In this document: piece by piece, positions 21,951 to 30,847 of the stretch
Layout: every line of letters begins with the position of its first letter
Numbering within the stretch: position 1 is the first letter of the stretch
Assembly: GCA_021234155.1 (NCBI GenBank)
Contig: JAJEKV010000104.1
Coordinates: forward strand, 250,001 to 314,000
Direction: 5' to 3'
DNA: 64,000 nt
Origin: Isoetes taiwanensis
Lineage: Eukaryota > Streptophyta > Lycopodiopsida > Isoetales > Isoetaceae
Notes under the pieces: model-generated
Seen by the model: the letters and a program-made list of their open reading frames with translations, nothing else
Told to the model about the DNA's origin: nothing
The model's database searches: none
Made by a program: the position numbers and the translations under genes

Positions 21951-22972
21951 GTTTGGCAGCGCTTGCAGGCACTTGGGATTCCACAAGATCTTCAAAATGC
22001 AGTTTATCGGCTCTATGAAAGGGTTTTTGCTAAATTTCCAGCATCAGGTACTCAAATCACTAGCAATATTGGAGTTCGTCAGGGTTGCCCTTTATCTCCT
22101 ACACTCTTTGGCTTGTACATTGATCAATTGGAAGAATGGTTTGATAATCATGGCGGCGGAGGTCCACATTTGGCACACTATATCATTAGGCAGCTTATGT
22201 ATGCTGATGTTTCACTTCTGGCACATACCGCTGCTAGTATGCAGCAACATTTATATGCTCTGCATAGTTTTTGTGAGAACACAGGTCTGCGTGTTAATCT
22301 CCAAAAGACCAAGCTTTTGGTAGTTCAATCTTCTCGTCACAATGTTCCCACTATGCACTATGATAGCCGCGAAGTTGAAGTTGTAGATAGCTACAAGTAT
22401 CTTGGTGTAGACATCTGTAAGAACACACTTTGGGAACAGTGTATTACCAAGCGGGTGGCTGCTGGATGGAGAGCACTCTATGCAATGCAAAACAATTGTT
22501 TTCGTGCAGAAATTCATGATTGGCCACGGAAAGCTCACTTGTTTCGGGCTTTGGTAGAGTCTGTTTTACTGTATGGTTCTGAAGTGTGGGGGCCTGCCAT
22601 TAGTGCTAGTGCTTGGGAGAGCTTGGAGTGGGTGCAAAAGTCCTTTCTCACTTACAGCCTTGGAGTTAAAACAACGGTGCCCTATGCTATTCTTTTACAA
22701 GAGACAGGTTTTTGGCCTCTTCAACATTCTGCCATGAAGCGCCATCTCCACTATATCCGCAAGGTGCACCACATGGATGATGTTAGGTATCATGTTCTTG
22801 CACTTGCCATGGCTGAATCTCCTCAGCGTTTGAAACGATGTTGGAAAGAGCATTGCACTACATGGTTTGCCCGTTGGGCTGTGCAACCAGAGCACTGCCT
22901 GATGCTTGCCAGTTCTGATCTGGGTAAAAGCATGCTGTGGTGTTCCAATTCGGATGTCCCCCCTGTCCCCCC
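21951..22972 (+). pseudogene. LINE ORF2 reverse-transcriptase part, interrupted by an LTR element
   Basis: The frame reads WQRLQALGIPQDLQNAVYRL, NIGVRQGCPLSPTLFGLYID, LMYADVSLLAHTAAS, a long RT thumb region, LFRALVESVLLYGSEVWGP, and ends SDVPPVPP at the LTR insertion point. Non-LTR retrotransposons use this domain for target-primed reverse transcription. No in-frame ATG is needed, because the 5' part (endonuclease and RT fingers) is missing or unrecognisable upstream. The catalytic YADD box reads YAD-V, one Asp codon short, so this copy is inactive unless the loss is a sequence error. After the LTR element the frame continues KCGV at 32,502, and after the large TIR element it continues at 45,828. 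Confidence 0.85.
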
Positions 22973-24615
22973 TGTGACGGTCCAGGGGAATATACGCTAT
23001 AAATACGTATATTCCTGGATCCGTCACCATACAAGTCTATCATTCATAGCCTTGTATACCATAAGGGTGGCACTAGGGGGCATGGCCAAGTTATTCTCAT
23101 AACTTAGCCAACCATAGGTTAAGCCATTATCCATGTGGCCTTAACCTATTGGGGCACCGCCACACAAGACTCACCCGATTGGTGCCACGTGGCATCCTAG
23201 GTGGACCTAACTTATATAGGCATAAACCCTAACCCTAGACCTCTTTCCAGCCCTAGCACCCAAAGACTCACCTACTTGTTCGGAACCCCGTTTGAACATC
23301 GCTCGTTAGGCATAGGTCTGGTGCAAAGAGCCTCCCGCCAGGTAGACCTGTTCTTGGAGGAGGAACAGCCAGCCTTGTGAGTCGAAGACCATGGAGGCCT
23401 GGGACCGGAGGGAGAGCTTCAGGAGCAGGTATGTAGGATAGTAGTTGTGATAGCTTATCTGGAATTAGCATTCCAGATTTGCTAGTATCTTGTATCTAGA
23501 GTAGAGCCATCCTAGAGCCCATATTCAACATCTTAAACCCTAATCAAGGAACCCTAACTATTAGTTAGATTTGTATGATTAGGTTAAGATGTTCTTCTTA
23601 TGATTATTCTCATGATGTGACGATTATATGTTGATGGTTGATCATGTTTGCTCCTCTTGTATTGGGAAGGGGGGTAGAGACCTAGGGCCATTTGTAGTAT
23701 GTTCCTAGAGTAGATCCCTTAGTTCCTATTAGATGCCTCACGTGCATAAGCCCACCGTGCTATTGAGGCTATGATATGACTCAAACACCGGATAACGGGC
23801 TAGAGGGAATGTGGAGGGAGGATCCCCTGCCGAGTGGGGGGGAGGGGGATCCCATAGTGGGCTAGGCTTATGGTCGGTCACTTCGTGTGGGCGAGCATGG
23901 GTCCGACACCTCCTGGGGCAATGGTGTTGCCCTGCCTCTCGAGAGTTGCAAGTGTTGGCTTGGCTCTCGTTTTGGGGGTTCGGTCGAGGGCACTAATCGC
24001 GGTCGCCACGATTCTCTAGCCACCACGGCACCTCTAGACCCCAGGAAGGGGAGATGCAACCCTTCCCGCCTCATCGGACCGTGGGAGATGCAACACGAGT
24101 AGTCGATGGGTGATGCCATGGGATTGCGTGATCCCAGGAAGGCTAGAGTCCCGCCAGAGCCCGATCTAGCCCATCCGCAAAGTATGCAATGGGAGGGGCG
24201 GATGGAGTGGTCAACCCTAGCCATTGTTCTATGCCAGCCCCTCGCCATTGCCATGACTCGGTCTGCTCTATCTTGAGACCTAGCTGGCGGTCACCCTCCC
24301 ACGAAGTCCGAGCCGGGGTAGGAGCTCTCTGTTTTATGGTTTGTGATTATCATCTATGCATTGGTTTATAATGCGATGCACTACCCTCCGAGGTAGTATT
24401 TGTATATGTTTTATGCTAGTTCTCGACGTGTTATCGCCTCATTTGTTATAGGAGCCCATAGGGGAAGGGGCGCCAAGACACCTTCAGTGTTCCCTCCCCG
24501 CACTAAGAGTTACCTCGAGAGCGGCTGGTAGACGAAAGGGCCCATGCGGTTGCCGAGCCGGGATGGGGATTTCTGCCGTATATACGGTGGGCCGTATGTT
24601 TAGCGGGGCGTCACA
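22973..24615 (+). repeat. 5' LTR
   Basis: Bounded by TGTGAC and GTCACA. The first 300 bp and about 23,400-23,750 appear identical to the 3' LTR; differences cluster in GC-rich stretches. It begins with a hairpin-forming palindrome (22,976-23,025). Confidence 0.93.
22976..23025. promoter_or_regulatory. Palindrome with TATA-like loop at the LTR start
   Basis: Left arm 22,976-22,996 and right arm 23,006-23,025 are complementary over about 20 bp with a small bulge. The 9-nt loop reads CTATAAATA. The same structure is at 30,851-30,900. A promoter or terminal recognition role is inference. Confidence 0.6.
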
Positions 24616-24616
24616 A

Positions 24617-24628
24617 TGGTATCAGAGC
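24617..24628 (+). promoter_or_regulatory. Primer-binding site, initiator tRNA-Met type
   Basis: TGGTATCAGAGC starts two bases after the 5' LTR. It matches the well-known plant retrotransposon primer site complementary to the 3' end of initiator tRNA-Met, where reverse transcription begins. Confidence 0.92.
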
Positions 24629-24629
24629 C

Positions 24630-25183
24630 ATGTTCTTGGTTGACCAAGAACTAGCACTGACCATAACCATGAAGTAGTCTAACAGGCCTATAGAGGTGTG
24701 AAATGAACATTTCCACCACTGAACCGCGGAAATGGGGGAAAAATTTTTCTCCTAGGTAGTGGGTCAGGATTTAGGTTAAGTGTTAGACGAAGGTTTGAGT
24801 GAGTCAAACTCATCTTCTAGTAAATTTGAAGTGAAAATTATGCATCTGCATCAAATTTCACCTAAAATGGGTCGAAGAATCATGCCAATCGGAGACCCGG
24901 GTGAAAAATGGCGCAAATCCATAATTAACACCTCAAACCATTAGGAAAATTGAAAAATTACAGGTATAATACGAATTTTAGTATATATTTTAATAATTAA
25001 ATAACTATTAAATAGGGTGTAATTAATAAGGGGGGCTAATAAATAGGGGTAATGATGATAGGAGAATATTCTAAGGGACCCTCCTCTTTAAATATCCCTG
25101 ACACCTCATTTTCTCTCTCCAACCCTACACCTCCACCTCTCTCTTGACCAGCCTATCCCCACCCGTTTTCTAGACCGTTAAGT
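24630..25183. other. Untranslated leader of the LTR element
   Basis: AT-rich leader between primer site and first ATG. No open frame or structured motif was recognised; a CTCTCTCC-rich stretch precedes the ATG (25,090-25,145). Confidence 0.5.
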
Positions 25184-25864
25184 ATGGCCAGGACCAAACA
25201 GACCTACAGGAAGCCAGGACAGCGCCCCACACTCTCGATGGCGAACCTAGCGGCCGGGACGCCATGTGAAGAAGATACCGTGAGCACCTACGCCCAAGAA
25301 GGGGGGAAGAGGAGCTCCCCTACCAAAGAAGAAGCCAGCCAGCCGACGAAGTCCTACCACGATGTCGAGAGCCCCTCGCCGGGCGGGACACAAAGAACCG
25401 ACGAATCACGCCACGGGGCCACTGCACAACCGGTGGGAAGAGGAGGAGCAAGAGCAAGTCCAGCAGCAGGTGGACGAAGCGGGGCCTTCGGTGCCCAAGA
25501 AAAAGGGCAAGGAGAAGGTCACCGAAAGGGCCGAGGAGAGGGCAGCGGAGGAAGAGGGAGCGGAGGAGGAGTTGCGGCGGCGCGTGAGCGAGGACGAAAA
25601 GAAAGAACGACGGTCCCCACGAACCGGCCGCCATCGAGGAGCCTCACCGGGCGGGGAGGAGGAGGTGGAAGAAGTGGAGGAGGAGGAAGAAGAACAGGAG
25701 GAAGGGGGCAGAACCAAGACCACCTTATCCAAGCAGGGCCCGAGCCACCTAAGGTGGTAAAGAAGGTATATGGGCGAAGCGAGGTTTTCGCTTTGAAGGA
25801 GGACCGCTTTACCAGCCCGCTTCAAGGTATACTAAGAATACCTTCGCCGGTGGACGAGGTATAA
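25184..25864 (+). CDS. Gag-like basic/acidic ORF starting with a histone-H3-like tail
   Basis: The first ATG after the leader opens a frame starting MARTKQTYRKPGQRP. The first seven residues equal the histone H3 N-terminus. After about 60 residues the authentic frame seems to move to the overlapping one (25,362-25,760), which reads VPKKKGKEKVTERAEERAAE then EEEVEEVEEEEEEQEE, a strongly charged pattern more protein-like than the Gly/Arg-rich frame. It returns to the first frame near 25,740 (EPPKVVKKVYGRSEVFALKE) and stops at 25,862. Indels at GC-rich sites explain the shifts. Gag proteins package the RNA, but no zinc knuckle or capsid domain is recognisable here, so gag is assigned by position. 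Confidence 0.5.
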   Translation: MARTKQTYRKPGQRPTLSMANLAAGTPCEEDTVSTYAQEGGKRSSPTKEEASQPTKSYHDVESPSPGGTQRTDESRHGATAQPVGRGGARASPAAGGRSGAFGAQEKGQGEGHRKGRGEGSGGRGSGGGVAAARERGRKERTTVPTNRPPSRSLTGRGGGGGRSGGGGRRTGGRGQNQDHLIQAGPEPPKVVKKVYGRSEVFALKEDRFTSPLQGILRIPSPVDEV

Positions 25865-25869
25865 TGATT

Positions 25870-27460
25870 GGTATTGCCGGCAGAACGCCCACGGACAAGG
25901 AGGGGCCGGCCACAAAGAACCAGCCCAAGCCGCCACAGCCCGAGAAGCTCCAAGAAGGTCCACCATGGACTAATTCCCCGCGACGGGTTTTTTCGGGAGA
26001 TTAAGCACTTTCAACAAAGGCACTAATCTCCCGATAGGAAGGCGCCGCTTGAGCCGCTTATGCGCGGGAGGTAATGGCGGAGCACGCCACCGACTATAGG
26101 GTGATCGCCCCTACAACTCGGGTGTTGCAAGTGGCCGCCGAGGCCGAAGCTCACCCAGCTTGTTTGAGGAAGGGAACTCTCTGGGCGATCCACGCCTAAG
26201 AGGGTGACCCTCATGCCCAAGGACATCCACTTATGCTGCCGTGATCCGCAAGGAACGCTTTGAGGATGCAATTTTGTCAAACTAATGTAATTATTTTCCT
26301 ATAAATATAAAGTTTTGTGTAAAACTGTGCAATAAAAATAAAGTAGGGGTAAAAACATGTTTAAGTAATTAAATAGGAAAAGGAAATTAAAAAAATTTTT
26401 TTAGGTCAGGAACCGAAATCGGGTCCCGTCGCCGAATCTTTTCTTCATGACGCTGAGACCCCATCCCATGCATGACGCCACCCGATTTCGCCAAATTTTA
26501 GCTAAGTCATGTCCAAATTAAGTAATAAAAGTTGCTAATTAAGTCAGAATCATGCTAGAAAGTCATATTAGCATCTTCTAACACCCTAAAATTTTTCCTA
26601 AAAGTTGAAATAACGAAATCGGGTCCGGTCCGTCAAGGCCGAATCGCAAGGCCCCGACATGAGACCCCATCCATGGCGACGCCACCGATTTGCGAGAACT
26701 TGCCTAGCTTGACCAAATTTGACCCAACAAACTGCCATGTAGTGTTTCTTGCCTTGTTTTGTTTAGAATTGCACTTCATGGTAGCTCATTTGGACACCCA
26801 AGGCCATAGATTTGGAGTCTTTCCCATCAAGAGCCTTTATGCACGGAACCCGAGGCACCCCTAGTCTATAAAAGGGGCCCCATTTGTCATTTTCTTCCCA
26901 TCAAAAGTGCTCCCAAAGCCCCTTTGGCGATTTTCTAGCTCCCTACTTGTTTCCATCACCATTTTTCACGACCATCTACGCTCAATGGCACCATCAAACT
27001 TTGTTAGATGGTACAATGATTCCAATCACATCCGTGAACTCCTGTGACCAAGCCTTTCATGTCTTGATCATCTCTTTGATCTTCACGCCACCCTAACGGA
27101 ACTCCTTACTACACCGACATCATTTGTCAATATGATCACTCATTTTACAGGGGGAGGTCAGCCTTGCCACCTAGGGGGAAATGGGTCTCTTAGACACCCT
27201 TGCCCAAGCCATAGGTGGGGGATCTAGGGCAAGAGTAGGTTGTGGGATAGAACCGTAAACATGCCGGACTACATGACCTGTAAGCATCATAGGCATAGGT
27301 GCGCCTCAAACCGTGCAGACTTTAGCCTTATTCATGCAAAGATAGAGCAAATAACCAACCAACCAGGCGAGCCGTCCATTCAACCTTGGATTTAGCTCCC
27401 TCGACACTTTCGAAGGCAGCAGATAGGTATCCTCGAGATCTAAAAACAGAAAATACGAAT
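25870..27460. other. LTR-element interior, degenerate; two diverged repeats
   Basis: No clear coding frame. Two related segments at about 26,409-26,500 and 26,610-26,700 share ACCGAAATCGGGTCC/ACGAAATCGGGTCC and GAGACCCCATCC. Minus-strand frame 26,280-26,023 is not supported. Confidence 0.45.
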
Positions 27461-27469
27461 ACCATGGCT

Positions 27470-28500
27470 CTACATCAGAAGCACCTAGACTGCAGATCGA
27501 GCAGGACTATGAGGAAGAAGAGGAAGAGAACCCAAGATGGGAGATAAGCGAGGCAAGAAGGATGGAGAGGCGTATAGCTCAGCAACACGAGGGGCTAAGG
27601 CGAGATTTCGAACCGCCAATAGGTATCCACGGCCCTCACCCGCTGATCATTGACCGAGAGGAGTATATATTCGCCAACCGACATCCTTAACCTTCCCTAT
27701 TGCCAAGAGGAAAACCTCCTGATAGACGAGCTCCTAGGACTAATGGCACAGAAAGGGTAGCGCGACTTCATCGACTACTCCTATCGAGATCCCGAGGGAG
27801 GTAGCCGAAGCGACATTCCCACGCTAGGGAAACCATGTCGGATATCCGCCGCACCAGCCAGATAAGGCGATGTTTCAAGAATAAAGAACCCGACATTCCG
27901 AGAGGAGGAATTTCAGGAGATCCAAAGCAGGTTGTACAAGCAGGGGAAGGGGCCCAAGTTCGAGCCCGACCAGTCCGCTTCCAGAGCATGCGCGAGGCAT
28001 CTAGTAGCATTAATCTAGAAAACGCAGCAACAATGTGGAGGGACCACGAAGATCTTACAGCAATAGATATCGTCGGGCAGGCAGCGGGCAGGAAAGGCAC
28101 TGGAGCCACGGGGCCACATAGGGGTAAATCACTCAGGTACTATCTTCCGGCCCTTAGCCAAGGTCAGATGATAGTCTTTCACAAGGAGTTCAGCCCAAGA
28201 GGTGAAGAATCAGTGGCGCTCCTTATAGCGCTTACAGGGTTTGGGCAGCACGCCAAGATAGATGTCGGAATGGACCATGTTATACTCTTTAAGAGAGCAG
28301 TAGCACTTCACGCCCTCGACTTCGCAAGGGGCCACCTCAGAGATGCGCACTTGTCAGTGGTAGCGGCAACTGCACCAGAACTACCAGCACCACAGGTGGC
28401 AAGAGCATTAGAGGGAGGGTCGGCGGCCAGAATACTGCAGAACATGGGAAAGGGCACAGCATACAAGAAAATCAAGAACTTCTTCAAGCGACATCATTGA
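27470..28500 (+). CDS. Unidentified protein-coding region inside the LTR element
   Basis: An acidic frame at about 27,470-27,690 reads QIEQDYEEEEEENPRWEISE, then RRMERRIAQQHEGLRRDFEP and DREEYIFANRHP. Further shifted pieces follow near 27,750-28,000 (FREEEFQEIQSRLYKQGKGP). The open frame 27,835-28,500 then gives 221 residues, of which the last 130 (LRYYLPALSQGQMIVFHKEF, LLIALTGFGQHAKIDVGMDH, ending KKIKNFFKRHH) look like a folded domain. I do not recognise it. Its place, after the gag-like ORF and before the RT remnant, would suit a capsid domain or an extra ORF acquired by this lineage. The start is uncertain because the N-terminal part overlaps another plausible frame. Confidence 0.45.
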
Positions 28501-28786
28501 TGGAAGAATTGTCTCATAAGATTTAAGTATATTGTAATTCTTTCTTAAGTATTATCATGAAGTCTATTAAATGTATTCCTATATACTAATTAATGTACTA
28601 CTATGATGTTGACCTATAAATGAAGTTTTCATATGATTTCTTTTGTGGCTAACAACAATTTAATTGTAAGCAATAATGATCATTGCCTAACTTAATAACA
28701 CGTATTAATGACCAATACTTGCAGCAAGGAACTCAAGTGCAGGGTCTCAGGACCAGCACCGACCACGCAATTGGGTACCAAGGAAC

Positions 28787-29173
28787 TTGTTCGGCAGAGA
28801 GCAGGAAGACTTTGAGCAGGATATGTCACCAGAGGCAGTTAATGCAAGGTTGGTACAGATGAGGAATCAGATGCAACATCTCATCAACTGGGCGACACCT
28901 CTCATGAATGCACAAGAAGATGGTCCTCCGCCTCCACCTTGTGTTCCGGGTGGTGACGAAGTCCCTCAGCAGGAAGGGGAGGGCAACCACGGCAACGTCA
29001 GGGACAAGAGACGAAGAAGGAGAACCAGGAGTCCATCATCATCTAGTTCCAGCTCATCAGATAGTTCTTCCAGTGACGACAGCTCTAGCTCCGACAGTGA
29101 GTCTGACACACCTAAGGCAAGAAAAAGGGCAAGGAGAAGGTCACTGAGTGGCCAGAGGAGAGGGCAGAAGTAA
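28787..29173 (+). CDS. Ser/Arg-rich ORF upstream of the RT remnant
   Basis: A 128-residue frame: a helical N-terminus (MSPEAVNARLVQMRNQMQHL), a Pro-rich patch, then DKRRRRRTRSPSSSSSSSSD, a long Ser/Asp run and a basic tail. It resembles the charged linker or nucleic-acid-binding part of a gag protein. The DNA at its end (29,122-29,170) repeats the gag-like region at 25,496-25,545 and leads in another frame into the RT remnant. The reading frame here may therefore be a product of rearrangement. Confidence 0.4.
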   Translation: MFGREQEDFEQDMSPEAVNARLVQMRNQMQHLINWATPLMNAQEDGPPPPPCVPGGDEVPQQEGEGNHGNVRDKRRRRRTRSPSSSSSSSSDSSSSDDSSSSDSESDTPKARKRARRRSLSGQRRGQK

Positions 29174-29365
29174 GAAGCTTTCTCGGGTTGGCGGGATACT
29201 ATAGAAAGTTCGTGAAGGACTTTGCTAAGTGGGCGTCCCCTCTGTCGGACCTCACTAAGGCCAAGAAGATTAAGGACTGGGCTAGCCATTGGTTAGAGAA
29301 AGTCCAAGCTTCTTTTGAGAAGCTTAAAGAGGCCTTAACAACAGCACCAGTGCTTAACCCCGGAT
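29128..29365 (+). pseudogene. RT/RNase-H boundary remnant (Ty3/gypsy)
   Basis: One frame reads EWPEERAEVRSFLGLAGYYR followed by KFVKDFAKWASPLSDLTK, and later FEKLKEALTTAPVLNPG. This is the well-known segment after the RT palm of Ty3/gypsy elements. The catalytic YVDD part upstream and RNase H downstream are missing; the sequence jumps to the integrase end at about 29,370. Confidence 0.85.
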
Positions 29366-29380
29366 ACCTGGCACAATCCT

Positions 29381-29989
29381 GTGTCCAAGGTAGAAGTATC
29401 CCAACAGATGTTAGGGGATATGCAGCAACTAGTAGAGGAAGTAAGGGGTTATTTATTGGCAGCAAGAAGTCGGCAGAAGAGTGTAGCCGACAAGCACAGG
29501 ACCGTAAGGGAGTTTAAGGTGGGAGATACCGTTTGGTTGAAGATCAAGGTGAAGCAAGCCAAGCTGCGGATTGGGAGCTGCAAGAAGCTTGCCCCTAGGT
29601 GGGCTGGGCCGTTCAAGATTCTAGAGAGAGTGGGCTCTCAAGCCTATAAGTTGGATCTTCCAGCCCATCTTAAGGTCCACAAGGTCTTCCACGTAAGTTT
29701 ATTAAAAAGGCACAATCCTAACCCTGAGGAGGTTTTGGATACTCCAACCTTGTTGGAAATGACGGAGGAGCAAGTAGAAATAGTGCCTGAGTTACTTCTT
29801 GATAAGTCATTCAAGAAGACTAGGAGGTCTCAGTTCCTCCAATACCTGGTTAAGTGGAAGCACTTACCCGTGGAAGATGCGACGTGGGTATTGAAGCAGG
29901 ATTTGGAGAAGCAATACCCAGAGTTTATGAAGGAGTTTGATGGGCGAGTCGTCTCCGACTTGGTCGACCCCGACTTGCCAGGTGGTTAG
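29381..29989 (+). CDS. Integrase C-terminal region with chromodomain
   Basis: The 202-residue frame shows RSRQKSVADKHRTVREFKVG, then DTVWLKIK, the GPY/F-like module KLAPRWAGPFKILERVGSQA, then YKLDLPAHLKVHKVFHVSLL and finally FLQYLVKWKHLPVEDATWVL. The last segment is a chromodomain core (two aromatic positions in YLVKWK...ATW). Chromoviral integrases use it to steer insertion to certain chromatin. The His-Cys zinc finger and DDE catalytic core that should precede it are missing, so the product cannot integrate DNA by itself. Stop at 29,987. Confidence 0.85.
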   Translation: MSKVEVSQQMLGDMQQLVEEVRGYLLAARSRQKSVADKHRTVREFKVGDTVWLKIKVKQAKLRIGSCKKLAPRWAGPFKILERVGSQAYKLDLPAHLKVHKVFHVSLLKRHNPNPEEVLDTPTLLEMTEEQVEIVPELLLDKSFKKTRRSQFLQYLVKWKHLPVEDATWVLKQDLEKQYPEFMKEFDGRVVSDLVDPDLPGG

Positions 29990-30069
29990 CTAGTATGTTG
30001 TAGTTAGCTTTGAGCCTGGCGCATGCATTCTAGTTAGGAGGGTGCATGTGCCAGAACCTTGGATCGTGT

Positions 30070-30480
30070 GGGCGATGATGGGATACGCCTTTAGGGCATT
30101 CTCTAGGCCACACGCACCAAGAGGTGCGCATGACCATTAGGGTCATGTGAGTGAGGAATGAGGCATGGTGGGCGATGATGGGACATCGATCGGATGATCT
30201 CTATGCCACGATGCGGGGTACGCACACCTGGCCGTAGGAGGGTCATGGTGAAGCTTAAGTGATCATGCGCGATGATGGGATCGTGAGACGTTCCCTAGCT
30301 GAAACCCTCGGGGCATGATGCACTGGGGTGTACTCGATCCGGGGGATCGTGTACAAGGTAGCACTCGATCATGGGCAATGATGGGAGCATCTTAAATGAT
30401 CCCTAAGCTCAAACCGAAAGGGCCATGATCTTGGGCAAGGTAGTAGGACAACCTTGAGCCGGTGAGTTGGCTCAAGGAGG
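30070..30480. repeat. Four degenerate ~100-bp tandem units before the 3' LTR
   Basis: GGCGATGATGGGA or close variants recur at about 30,070, 30,170, 30,268 and 30,373. Each is followed by a related TCCCTA/TCTCTA-GC stretch and a GGGTCATG-like end. The region is non-coding. Confidence 0.7.
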
Positions 30481-30834
30481 TAAGGGGGTGGTCCCCTAAA
30501 ACCACAAATTATTAACTAAACTAACGTAATGTGCTCCTTTTTGCAAAGTAGTAGAAGGAGGACCTCAACGAGGAGCCGCGTTATTTAGAAGCTAGGGGAG
30601 CCATAATTTAGATTATGAACCCTAATAACTCTTATAATAATGTTTGAATTATCGTAGGAAATAACCGTGTTAAGGCTATATAATTTTGTATAAGTACAAA
30701 TATAGCCTAAATTTTGACCTTTAACTAATAAAACTTGATTACTAAAGTAAAATTAAAGGTTATGACATGTTGTTTTGTTGCAGGTATAAGGTAGGTTCGT
30801 CACCTTAGCGCAATGCTGAGGACAGCATTGTCCT

Positions 30835-30847
30835 AAGGGGGGGAGAA
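30835..30847 (+). promoter_or_regulatory. Polypurine tract
   Basis: Thirteen purines, AAGGGGGGGAGAA, abut the 3' LTR start, as expected for the plus-strand primer of an LTR retrotransposon. Confidence 0.9.

Noticed and set aside
21784-22323. 179-residue plus-strand ORF overlapping the LINE RT
   Set aside because: A different frame from the clear RT motifs; the first part is low-complexity Phe-rich sequence.
23226-23245. Telomere-like CCCTAAACCCTAACCCTA-type bases in the LTR
   Set aside because: Only two or three loose units inside a defined LTR, also present at the same place in the 3' LTR; not a telomere or interstitial telomeric array.
25320-25825. Minus-strand Ser/Leu-rich frames opposite the gag-like ORF
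   Set aside because: Shadow frames of a GC-rich, strongly charged coding strand; the plus-strand reading explains the composition.
30070-30480. Possible CRISPR-like array
   Set aside because: Eukaryotic retrotransposon context, degenerate 100-bp units, no identical short repeats with regular spacers.
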